Shown here: in pieces, positions 17,919-24,953 of the stretch
Numbering within the stretch: the stretch's first letter is position 1
Layout of the letters: each line of letters begins with the position of its first letter
DNA from: Jiella pacifica
GTDB taxonomy: Bacteria > Pseudomonadota > Alphaproteobacteria > Rhizobiales > Rhizobiaceae
Direction of reading: 5' to 3'
Length of the DNA stretch: 64,000 bases
NCBI RefSeq assembly: GCF_010500815.1
Contig: NZ_JAAAMG010000003.1
Span: 62,001 to 126,000, forward strand
Notes under the pieces: model-generated
The model's database searches: none
What the model saw: the letters and a program-made list of their open reading frames with translations, nothing else
What the model was told of the DNA's origin: nothing
Made by a program: the position numbers and the translations under genes

Positions 17919-17964
17919 CCCCTCATCCTGAGGTGCCGCCGGAGGCGGCCTCGAAGGACGAGGG
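17919..17964. repeat. Intergenic palindrome, copy 3
   Basis: CCCTCATCCTGAGGTGCC followed by a GCCGGAGGCGGC centre and CCTCGAAGGACGAGGG, in the same orientation as copy 1. It lies just beyond the cysH stop codon and could serve as transcript-end structure for that gene. Confidence 0.8.
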
Positions 17965-17982
17965 CTGCCGCATGCCTCAGCC

Positions 17983-18729
17983 TCAGATCCCCGCGCCCTC
18001 CGCCACCGCCGTGCGATCCGGCACGTGCAGGCCGCATTCGCGCTTGGTGTCGTCCTCCCACCACCAGCGGCCGGCACGCTCCGGCTCGCCGGGCTGGATC
18101 GCCCGGGTGCAGGGGGCGCAGCCGATCGACAGAAAGCCCTTGGCGTGCAGCGCGTTGATCGGCACGTGGTGATCGTCGTTGAAATGGGCGATCTTCTCGC
18201 GCGAGAGGTCGAGGAGCGGGTTCGCCTTGATCAGCTTCTTCTGGGTCTCGTAGCTGGCAAAGGCCATGCCGAGCCGGTTCTGCGACTGGTCGCCGCGCAA
18301 TCCCGTAACCCACGCTGCAGCACCTTCGAGCGCCCGGCCGAGCGGCTCGACCTTCCTGACGCCGCAGCAGTTCAGCCTGAACTCCTTGGCGTAGTAGAAG
18401 CCGTCGATCCCCTGTTCCTCGATGAGGTTTTCGAGCGCCTCCGACTTCGGATATTTGGCGTGGATGCGCTTGCCGTATTTTTCCTCCGTCTCCCGCCAGA
18501 GATCGTAGGTCTCGGGGAACAGCCGGCCGGTATCGAGGGTGACGACCTCGATCTTGATGGCATTCGAGAAGATCAGATGGGTGAGCATCTGGTCTTCGAG
18601 GCCGAGGCTGGTGGTGAAGACGATGCGTCCCTTCACCTTCTCGCGCAGGCTCTTCAGCCGGTCGAGCGGGGAGAGGGCGGCGAATTCGGCGTTCAGCGTC
18701 TCGGCGAGAAGGTTCGGATCCTGGATCAT
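17983..18729 (-). CDS. cysH: Assimilatory APS reductase (phosphoadenylyl-sulfate reductase family)
   Basis: 248 residues. The protein has the two cysteine pairs that hold a [4Fe-4S] cluster (Cys121-Cys122 in LNCCGVRK, Cys204 and Cys207 in IGCAPCTR). In this family the cluster marks enzymes that reduce APS rather than PAPS. The catalytic cysteine is in KRECGLH near the C-terminus, and TTSLGLEDQ and TLDTGRLFPET bind the substrate. It makes sulfite for CysI. AAAGGAG lies seven bases before the ATG at 18729. The ATG at 18735, which overlaps the DUF934 stop, is only one base from that site and less likely. No cysC is present, which matches an APS route. Confidence 0.92.
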   Translation of the reverse strand: MIQDPNLLAETLNAEFAALSPLDRLKSLREKVKGRIVFTTSLGLEDQMLTHLIFSNAIKIEVVTLDTGRLFPETYDLWRETEEKYGKRIHAKYPKSEALENLIEEQGIDGFYYAKEFRLNCCGVRKVEPLGRALEGAAAWVTGLRGDQSQNRLGMAFASYETQKKLIKANPLLDLSREKIAHFNDDHHVPINALHAKGFLSIGCAPCTRAIQPGEPERAGRWWWEDDTKRECGLHVPDRTAVAEGAGI

Positions 18730-18731
18730 GG

Positions 18732-19241
18732 TCATGCTCCTTTCCGTGCGGCGAGGCGCTTTTGAAGGATGCTCGGGCCGCGTCCGTAACCGCTCTGGTA
18801 GTGCTCGCTCATCGTGTCCTTGGCGGCCATCCACTGCTGTACCGGCTGCCGGTTTGCCATGGTCTCCGGCAATTCCACCTCGGTGAAGCCGCAGGCCAGC
18901 GCATCGGCGAACTCGTCGGCGATCAGCGGGCCGGAGGCGCGCAGCGTCCCCGAAAAACCCTCGCGCACGATCTTCTTCACCAAAGAGAAGCCGCGGCCGT
19001 CGGCAAAGGCCGGAAACTCGACGGCGACGAGCGAAGCCTTGGCGAGATGCGGCTTCACGTCCTCGATCGGCGCCGACCCGGGGAGGGAGACGCCGAACTC
19101 GGTATCCGGCCGGGCGGTGGCGAATTCATCGGCGATCGCCAACGGGATCAGCACCGGGCCCTCCACGGCGAGCGCCGCCTCGATCGTGTCGGCGCGGGTG
19201 AAGCGATCCTCGACCGCGCCGGCTTCTGTGATCAGCGTCAT
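18732..19241 (-). CDS. DUF934 sulfur-assimilation protein
   Basis: A 169-residue DUF934 protein. It contains the family blocks VAVEFPAFADGRGFSLVKKI and the DEFADALACGFTEVELPE stretch that ends with the SEHYQSGYGRG tail. The family is almost always encoded between sulfite reductase and APS/PAPS reductase genes in Proteobacteria. It is thought to help the sulfite reductase, perhaps in electron supply, but the role is not settled. Its ATG overlaps the cysI stop by one base (TAATG), so it is translated with cysI. Its own stop sits within the ribosome-site region of cysH. Confidence 0.88.
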   Translation of the reverse strand: MTLITEAGAVEDRFTRADTIEAALAVEGPVLIPLAIADEFATARPDTEFGVSLPGSAPIEDVKPHLAKASLVAVEFPAFADGRGFSLVKKIVREGFSGTLRASGPLIADEFADALACGFTEVELPETMANRQPVQQWMAAKDTMSEHYQSGYGRGPSILQKRLAARKGA

Positions 19242-20929
19242 TATTCGGCCGCCTCGTGCTGCGCCGTCCGGCTTTCGATGAAGGCCGCGAAGCCCGCCTT
19301 GAAGGGCTCCGCCCCGGTGCGGCGCACGGTCTCGATGAAGCTTTCCTCGCCGGTCTTCTCCGCGAGATAAGTCTCGACGATCGCCTCGATCGCCGCCGGC
19401 ACGTCCTCGGCGTCGATGCCGGGGCCGAGCCGCTCGCCCAGACTGGCATGCTCGGTCGCGTCGCCGCCGACGGTGATCTGGTAGTTTTCGCGGCCGCCCT
19501 TTTCGAGGCCGAGAATGCCGATCGCGCCGACATGGTGATGGCCGCAGGCATTGATGCAGCCGGAGATCTTGATCGGCAGCTCGCCGATCGCCTTCTGGCG
19601 CTCCTGATCGGCGAAGGTCTTGGCGATCGCCTGGGCGATCGGGATCGACTTCGCCGTCGCCAGCGCACAGTAGTCGAGGCCCGGGCAGGCGATGATGTCG
19701 GTGATCAGACCGGCATTGGCCGAGGCGAGGCCCGCCGCCTTGAGCGCTGCATGCACGGCCGGGAGGTCATCCTTCCTCACATGCGGCAGAACGAGGTTCT
19801 GCGAGTGAGTGACGCGGAACTCGTCGAAGGAATATTTCTCGGCGATGTCCGCGAAGGCGCGCATCTGGTCGGCGCTCATGTCGCCGGGCACCGCGCCGAT
19901 CTCCTTCAGCGCGATGGTCAGCGCGATGTAGCCCGGTTGCTTGTGCTCGAAGGAATTCTGCGCGACGAAGCGGTCGAGCTCGGGATCGATCGCCCGCGCC
20001 TGTTCCAGCACCTGCGACGTCTCCGGCAGGTCCTCATAGGTCGGGGCCGCGAAATAGGCGGCGATCCGCTCGACCTCTTCCTCCGGCGCATTGATCGTCG
20101 GCCCGTCGAGCTTGGCATATTCCTCCTCGACCCGGGCGCGGAACTCCTCCTCGCCGGTCTCGTGGACGAGAATCTTCACCCGCGCCTTGAACTTGTTGTC
20201 GCGCCGGCCTTCCGAGTTGTAGACCCGCATGACCGCTTCGAGATAGGCGAGCAGCTCGTCCTTCGGCAGGAACTCCCGCACCACCTTGCCGATCATCGGG
20301 GTGCGGCCGAGGCCGCCGCCGACGATGACCTCGTAGCCGACTTCGCCTTGATCGTTGCGCTTCAGCTTCAGGCCGATGTCGTGGACCTTGATCGCCGCGC
20401 GGTCGTGCTCGGCGCCGGTGACGGCGATCTTGAACTTCCTCGGCAGCCAGACGAATTCCGGATGAAGGCTCGACCACTGGCGGATCAGCTCGGCCGTCGG
20501 CCGCGGATCCTCGACCTCGTCCTTGGCGACGCCGGCGAACTGGTCGCTCGTGACGTTGCGGATGCAGTTGCCGGAGGTCTGGATGCAGTGCATCTCGACG
20601 TCGGCGAGGAGGCCGAGAATGTCCGGCACGTCCTTCAGCTTCGGCCAGTTGAACTGCAGGTTCTGGCGCGTGGTGAAGTGGCCGTAGCCCTTGTCGTAGG
20701 TCTCGGCGATATGGGCAAGCATGCGCAGCTGCCGCGAGTTCAGCGTGCCGTAGGGCACGGCGATGCGCAGCATGTAGGCGTGGAGCTGGAGGTAGAGGCC
20801 GTTCTTCAGGCGCAGCGGCTTGAACTCGTCCTCGGACAGGGAGCCGTCGAGGCGGCGCTCCACCTGGCCGCGGAACTGGGCGACGCGTTCGCGCACGAAA
20901 CGTTCGTCGAATTCGTCGTAGCGGTACAT
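19241..20929 (-). CDS. cysI: Sulfite (nitrite-type) reductase haemoprotein
   Basis: A 562-residue sirohaem/[4Fe-4S] reductase. The two-fold repeat is visible: FTTRQNLQFNW in the first half and RVTHSQNLVLPHV in the second. Cluster cysteines lie in ACPGLDYC and ISGCINACGHHHVG. It reduces sulfite to sulfide with six electrons, probably from ferredoxin or a partner flavoprotein. Nitrite reductases share these motifs, but the operon context (DUF2849, DUF934, cysH) indicates sulfite. It follows DUF2849 at a distance of 73 bp. Confidence 0.93.
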   Translation of the reverse strand: MYRYDEFDERFVRERVAQFRGQVERRLDGSLSEDEFKPLRLKNGLYLQLHAYMLRIAVPYGTLNSRQLRMLAHIAETYDKGYGHFTTRQNLQFNWPKLKDVPDILGLLADVEMHCIQTSGNCIRNVTSDQFAGVAKDEVEDPRPTAELIRQWSSLHPEFVWLPRKFKIAVTGAEHDRAAIKVHDIGLKLKRNDQGEVGYEVIVGGGLGRTPMIGKVVREFLPKDELLAYLEAVMRVYNSEGRRDNKFKARVKILVHETGEEEFRARVEEEYAKLDGPTINAPEEEVERIAAYFAAPTYEDLPETSQVLEQARAIDPELDRFVAQNSFEHKQPGYIALTIALKEIGAVPGDMSADQMRAFADIAEKYSFDEFRVTHSQNLVLPHVRKDDLPAVHAALKAAGLASANAGLITDIIACPGLDYCALATAKSIPIAQAIAKTFADQERQKAIGELPIKISGCINACGHHHVGAIGILGLEKGGRENYQITVGGDATEHASLGERLGPGIDAEDVPAAIEAIVETYLAEKTGEESFIETVRRTGAEPFKAGFAAFIESRTAQHEAAE

Positions 20930-21002
20930 TCAAGCGTCCTTTGTCGTCTGTCTTCGGCGTTCGCCGCGCCGTCGGGCCAGCGCGGCCGGCATCGAACCCG
21001 GC

Positions 21003-21356
21003 TCAGTCGAGCGGCGTGAACTCGGCCTGCTTGCCCATGTCGGGATGGATCGAGGGGCCCTTCTGGCGCATGGCGTCACGAAAATGCCGGGCGACGGGCA
21101 GGCCATGGTCGGTGAGGTCGACGGGCACGAGATAGGGATCGATGACGGTGTTCGCGGCCGCGGCCGCCTTACCCTCGGCCTCCATCACGGCGGCGGTCTC
21201 TGCGTCGTGGGCGATTTTCGCGGCGGTCGGATCCATCGTCCAGCCGCTGTCGCCGAGGAAGACCGTGTCGCCTTCGAGGAGATGGCTTGCCATCAGGATT
21301 GCCGGCAGCTTGTCGCCGCGAACCTTCGATCCCGCCCGGTGGTCCTTCGCCATCAT
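21003..21356 (-). CDS. DUF2849 protein of the sulfite-reduction operon
   Basis: A 117-residue DUF2849 protein. The N-terminal half (KLPAILMASHLLEGDTVFL and GDSGWTMDPTAAKIAHD) is conserved in the family, and the C-terminus (VDLTDHGLPVARHFRDAMR) precedes a short tail. Family members sit between the sirohaem synthase gene and cysI in Hyphomicrobiales; their function is unknown. Here the gene is first in the operon and no cysG lies upstream. GGAG is four bases from the ATG at 21356 and seven from a second ATG at 21353, so either may be used. Confidence 0.85.
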   Translation of the reverse strand: MMAKDHRAGSKVRGDKLPAILMASHLLEGDTVFLGDSGWTMDPTAAKIAHDAETAAVMEAEGKAAAAANTVIDPYLVPVDLTDHGLPVARHFRDAMRQKGPSIHPDMGKQAEFTPLD

Positions 21357-21513
21357 TCGTCTCCGTCTCGTATCAGGGGCGCTCACGCGGTGCCGCGATG
21401 AATGCGCAACACGCGCTGTCGCGCCAAAGTCGCCCGCTACAGCGCCCGTCGCGATCGCAACCGCCGGGCCTGCCAGTCAGGTGATGTTCTAGATAGGCCG
21501 GAACGGGCTCGCG

Positions 21514-21528
21514 ATCACCGATGGTGAT
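21514..21528. promoter_or_regulatory. Operator-like dyad
   Basis: ATCACC-GAT-GGTGAT is a perfect 6-bp inverted repeat with a 3-nt centre, about 160 bp upstream of the DUF2849 start. Its size and symmetry suit a dimeric repressor or activator. Which one is unknown. Confidence 0.4.
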
Positions 21529-21547
21529 TGCCTTGTCGGGTCGCTGA

Positions 21548-21563
21548 GGGAAACAAATTTCCC
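21548..21563. promoter_or_regulatory. Operator-like dyad
   Basis: GGGAAA-CAAA-TTTCCC is a perfect 6-bp inverted repeat with a 4-nt centre, 20 bp from the first dyad and more AT-rich than its surroundings. It may be a regulator site or a leader hairpin of the sulfite-reduction operon. Confidence 0.4.
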
Positions 21564-21988
21564 GGTGGACGGAGATGCGGGGAAGATTCGTGCGAGAGAG
21601 GGGGACTACTCCAGCTCCGTCGGAGCGACGCCGCCGAGGGAGCATCCAGCCGCACCCGCGGCTGTCCGTCCGGGCCGGTGGCAGCGTCGAAGGCGGTCGC
21701 ATGCGCAAACCGCTCGTTCGGCCATGATCGGCGACGATGAGGGAAGCTCCACCGTTTTCACGATCGTTTCATCGATCGCATGAGGACGGGAGCGAATTCG
21801 GCTGGATGGAGCGGAAGGCGATGATCGCCGACGGCCGATGACTGCCGCGAGGAGCTGCAGAGACGTCCGGCAAGGCTCGCGGGCCACGGCGGCGGCTACG
21901 AGGCGTGTCTGCGAACGGTCGTCCAAAACCGCGGAGCGACCGTTCCGTCCGGTGGCGATGTCAATTCGGAGTGCGGCAGTCTGGCCCG

Positions 21989-22213
21989 TCAGGTGCGACC
22001 GCGCTTGATCTTCTTTTTCGGCTCGCGCTTGGCCGGTGCTGCGACGGGAGTCTCGTCCGCCTCCTGGGCGATCCGCAGGGCCTTCAGCCGCGCCGATTTC
22101 TCCCGGGTCGCGTCCGATTCCTGCTGGATGAGGGTCATTGCCGACCCTTTTTCATGGCGATCCGCCGGCGCGCCGAAAACTCGTTCGGCCCGTGCAAGGA
22201 CTTTCTCGTTCAT
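21989..22213 (-). CDS. Small basic protein of unknown function
   Basis: 74 residues from ATG 22213 (NEKVLARAERVFGAPADRHEKG, then TLIQQESDATREKSARLKALR and a Lys/Arg-rich end KREPKKKIKRGR). The middle looks like an amphipathic helix and the end could touch nucleic acid. I recall similar small conserved proteins in Hyphomicrobiales but no function. An internal ATG at 22138 has a better ribosome site (AAGGG six bases upstream) and would give a 49-residue product. It lies downstream of the cspA terminator on the same strand, so it is probably transcribed on its own. Confidence 0.6.
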   Translation of the reverse strand: MNEKVLARAERVFGAPADRHEKGSAMTLIQQESDATREKSARLKALRIAQEADETPVAAPAKREPKKKIKRGRT

Positions 22214-22347
22214 GATCGTCTCGCTTTCTCGTGAGCCGGCCGCAGCCATGAACATAGGGCGTCAGGCGGCTTTCGAACAGCCGCAGCCCCAGTGGTTTTT
22301 CAGGCTCTCGACGCGTCGCATGAGCGACGTGCGCCGGCCGGCAGACA

Positions 22348-22375
22348 ATAAAAAAGGCCGGGCGGACCCGACCTT
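22348..22375 (-). terminator. Intrinsic terminator of cspA
   Basis: On the minus strand AAGGTCGGG and CCCGGCCTT form a 9-bp stem (one G-U pair) with a 4-nt loop, followed directly by a run of T interrupted by one A (TTTTTTATT). It lies 60 bp after the cspA stop, a textbook Rho-independent terminator and the clearest one in the window. Confidence 0.85.
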
Positions 22376-22434
22376 CCTTCGTCACTCACGCGCGCTGCCA
22401 GTACATCCGTGGTCAGCGCTCCAGAGTGAATGGC

Positions 22435-22644
22435 TCAGACTGCCTGCAGATTGTCGGCCGAGGAACGGCCGGTGCGGCGGTCGGTGACCACTTCGAACTG
22501 CAGCTTCTGGCCCTCGACGATGGTGCCGAGGCCAGCGCGCTCGACGGCAGTGGCGTGGACGAAAACGTCCGTCGCGCCGCCTTCCGGAGCAATGAAGCCG
22601 AAGCCCTTTTGAGTATTGAAGAACTTAACGGTTCCGACGGGCAT
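22435..22644 (-). CDS. cspA: Cold-shock protein CspA family
   Basis: A 69-residue single cold-shock domain. The RNA-binding motifs RNP1 (KGFGFIAPE) and RNP2 (DVFVHATAV) are intact, in the order and length usual for alphaproteobacterial CspA. It binds single-stranded RNA/DNA and acts as an RNA chaperone in the cytoplasm. AAGGAGAT sits four bases before the ATG at 22644, an excellent ribosome site. Its own terminator is at 22348-22375. A possible promoter about 180 bp upstream would give a long leader, as is usual for cold-shock genes. Confidence 0.95.
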   Translation of the reverse strand: MPVGTVKFFNTQKGFGFIAPEGGATDVFVHATAVERAGLGTIVEGQKLQFEVVTDRRTGRSSADNLQAV

Positions 22645-23295
22645 GACGATCTCCTTCGTATCGACATAGTGATGTGGAGTGGACCGAGTGCCCATTCCTT
22701 GGCTTTTCGATTTTGAAGAGAAGATCAGTCGGTGCGCCTCTGTCCGATAGGGATGCCCTGAGGCACCTGATGCCGAAGCGGCTGGCGCGGAACCGAAATT
22801 TTACAAGCAAGATCGATGGGACTTATATGACCGCTGATTGTGGCCAGCGCAAGGCGGGTAGGCAGTTTATTTTCCCGGGCGATGCCAGGAGCCACGGCGT
22901 GGCGGCTCCGCCTGAGCCCTTCACGCGCGGCCCTTCATGCGCCGAATGTGAGCTCAGTTCGCCGACTGTGGGGGGCGTTCGGCGTTCGGTCTGCTCCCTC
23001 GACGCCAAGGCCGGATGAACAAGGCACCCTGAGCGACTTCCCTGTAACCACGCTGCCCCTTCGTCCCTCAGCGACTTCGCGATCTGTGCGGCGCGGTGAA
23101 GATCCTGCGCCCGGCCGGCGAGGAGATCGCTGGCATCGAAGGCCTCGGATCGACCGATTTGCCCTGGCGGCAGGAGCCGGTCACTATGGCGCCGGGCATC
23201 GGGGCGTGCTCGACGCTTCAATCCGCGCAAAGCGTGAATGTGAGCGGCGACCGGTCGTCAGACAGCCCAAAGGGTTTTCTTGGGAGGAAAGCAGC
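22645..23295. other. Divergent gap between cspA and the solute-binding protein gene
   Basis: 651 bp without a gene. The first 190 bp are AT-richer and contain the probable cspA leader and promoter. The rest is GC-rich and must include the promoter of the substrate-binding protein gene, but no clear site was seen. Confidence 0.55.
22824..22852 (-). promoter_or_regulatory. Possible cspA promoter
   Basis: On the minus strand TTGCGC (22847-22852) and CATATA (22824-22829) are 17 bp apart, a plausible sigma-70 type pair; TATAAG overlaps at 22822-22827. Transcription from here would leave a leader of about 170 nt before cspA. Confidence 0.3.
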
Positions 23296-24525
23296 ATGAA
23301 ATTTCTGAAAACGGTTCTTCTGGCCGGCGCCGCGACGGCGCTGGCAGGTGCGGCCAGCGCTCAGGACGGGGGCGGCATCAGCAACGACGCCGTCAAGATC
23401 GGCATGATCCTTGACATGTCCGGCGCCTATTCATCGCTCGACGGTCAGGGCTCGGTCGCCGCCGTCCAGATGGCGATCGACGAGATGGGCGGAACGTTGG
23501 GCGGCAAGCCGATTGAGCTTTTGTCGGCCGATCACCAGAACAAGTCGGACATCGGCACCAGCATCGCCCGGCAATGGGCCGACCAGGACAATGTCGACCT
23601 GATCCTTGGCGGGGCGAACTCCGGCGTCGGCATCGCGCTGCAGGGCATCACCGCCGAGAAGAACGTCGCCTACATCAACAATGGCGGCGCCTCCAACGCG
23701 CTGACCAACGAGAACTGCGCCCCCGAGACGGCGCTGCACTGGACCTACGACACCGATGCTCTCGCCAACGGGACGGCGGTGGCGATGGTGAAGGAGGGCA
23801 ACAAGTCCTGGTACTTCATCACCGCCGACTACACCTTCGGCCACAATCTCGAAAAGACCGCGGCCAACGCCGTGAAGGCGAATGGCGGCGAGGTCGTCGG
23901 CCAGGTTGCCGCGCCGTTCCCGACGGCGGACTTCTCGTCCTTCCTCTTGCAGGCGCAAGGTTCGGGCGCCCAGGTGATCGGCCTTGCCAATGCCGGCACC
24001 GACACCCAGAACTCGGTCAAGCAGGCGCAGGAATTCGGCATCGTCCAGAGCGGCCAGAAGCTCGCATCGCTCCTGCTCTTCATCACCGACGTCGACGCGC
24101 TCGGCCTCGACGCGGCGCAGGGGCTGACGCTGACCACGGGCTTCTACTGGGACTTCGACGCCAAGGCGCGGGAATGGAGCGCCAAATACGAGGAGAAGAC
24201 CGGCTCGAAGCCCTCTATGGTGCAGGCCGGCATGTATTCCTCGGCGCTGCAATATCTGAAGGCCGTGGACGCGGCCGGAACCGACGATCCGAAAAAGGTC
24301 ATCGCGCAGCTGAAGACGATGCCGATCGAGGATGCCTTCGCCCGCAACGGCAAGGTCCGCGCCGATGGTCTGATGGTCCACGACATGTATCTCGCCCAGG
24401 TCAAGACCCCGGGCGAGAGCAAGGAAAAGTGGGACTACTACAAGATCATCCGCACGATCCCGGGCGACCAGGCTTTCCAGTCGATCGAGGATGGTTTGTG
24501 CGAGGTGGCGAAGAAGGCTCAGTGA
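23296..24525 (+). CDS. ABC transporter substrate-binding protein, branched-chain amino acid/urea type
   Basis: A 409-residue periplasmic binding protein of the LivJ/LivK type I fold. The signal peptide KFLKTVLLAGAATALAGAASA ends before QDGGG. Then come VKIGMILDMSGAYSSLDG, DLILGGANSGVGIALQGI and the second lobe with FITADYTFGHNLEKT. GGGAGGAAA ends five bases before the ATG. Family members deliver amino acids, amides, urea or aromatic acids to LivHMGF-type permeases. No permease or ATPase gene is next to it, so it is a solitary binding protein whose partner must be elsewhere. The ligand cannot be predicted from sequence alone. Confidence 0.9.
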   Translation: MKFLKTVLLAGAATALAGAASAQDGGGISNDAVKIGMILDMSGAYSSLDGQGSVAAVQMAIDEMGGTLGGKPIELLSADHQNKSDIGTSIARQWADQDNVDLILGGANSGVGIALQGITAEKNVAYINNGGASNALTNENCAPETALHWTYDTDALANGTAVAMVKEGNKSWYFITADYTFGHNLEKTAANAVKANGGEVVGQVAAPFPTADFSSFLLQAQGSGAQVIGLANAGTDTQNSVKQAQEFGIVQSGQKLASLLLFITDVDALGLDAAQGLTLTTGFYWDFDAKAREWSAKYEEKTGSKPSMVQAGMYSSALQYLKAVDAAGTDDPKKVIAQLKTMPIEDAFARNGKVRADGLMVHDMYLAQVKTPGESKEKWDYYKIIRTIPGDQAFQSIEDGLCEVAKKAQ

Positions 24526-24953
24526 TGTGACAAAGGATGGCCAGGGGTTCGCGGGCTCTTCGGCTCGCGGGCCACGTCGGTCTTGCGCGCGTCCCAAACG
24601 CTTGCGGTCGCTTCGAGAGGCCGGACCGCTGCGTCCGTAGCCAAATGTGCGTCGGCATCGTGACCGGAAGATCGGGGGGCTGATCGAACCCGGTCAAGAT
24701 CGTCGCACTCGTCCGTAACCGATCACCTGGTTGCTCTAAGTTGAAGAAGGCGCAAAGGCGTCAGAACCTCGTCATCCCGGGCTTGACCCGGGATCCATTC
24801 CAAATCTTTCGAGCTGCCAAACCGCATTCAACCAGAGAGCCCATCCTGAACCGGATCGGCGCTTACCCGCTGAGGAATGGATCCCGGGTCAAGCCCGGGA
24901 TGACGAGGTGTCGAGGGCTTCGGCTATGCGGAGCGGTCGTAGTGCCGCCATGC
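24526..24953. other. Gap with a large palindromic element
   Basis: 428 bp between convergent genes. The only notable content is the 36-bp-arm inverted repeat at 24766-24909. No terminator with a T-tract was seen. Confidence 0.6.
24766..24909. repeat. 36-bp perfect inverted repeat with 72-bp spacer
   Basis: The arm at 24766-24801 begins ACCTCGTCATCCCGGG and the arm at 24874-24909 is its exact reverse complement over 36 bp. The mispairs just outside mark the ends. Each arm holds an inner palindrome, ATCCCGGG...CCCGGGAT. The motif GTCATCCCGGGCTTGACCCG is a very common intergenic repeat in Hyphomicrobiales. The RNA would form a very stable stem-loop, in either direction, between the two convergent genes, and could stop or protect both transcripts. 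Confidence 0.9.

Larger units (their letters stand above)
17480..17982. other. Repeat-filled gap between cysH and cysD
   Basis: 503 bp without a gene. It carries three copies of one intergenic palindrome family in both orientations (17597-17659, 17720-17766, 17919-17964). The rest is ordinary GC-rich sequence, and the cysD promoter, if separate, would lie at the low-coordinate end. Confidence 0.7.
21357..21988. other. Gap upstream of the sulfite-reduction operon
   Basis: 632 bp with no credible gene; the open frames in it are Arg/Ala-rich and overlap on both strands. It should contain the promoter for the DUF2849-cysI-DUF934-cysH operon. Two perfect dyads are present (21514-21528 and 21548-21563). 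A third, looser one surrounds 21760-21782 (CGATCGTTTCATCGATCG). Confidence 0.6.

Noticed and set aside
17597-17964. CRISPR array in the cysH-cysD gap
   Set aside because: The copies are inverted relative to each other, irregularly spaced, and palindromic. There are only three, with no leader or cas genes.
24766-24909. Reading the 36-bp inverted repeat as terminal repeats of an insertion sequence
   Set aside because: The 72-bp interior cannot encode a transposase, and the arm sequence is a common intergenic palindrome.
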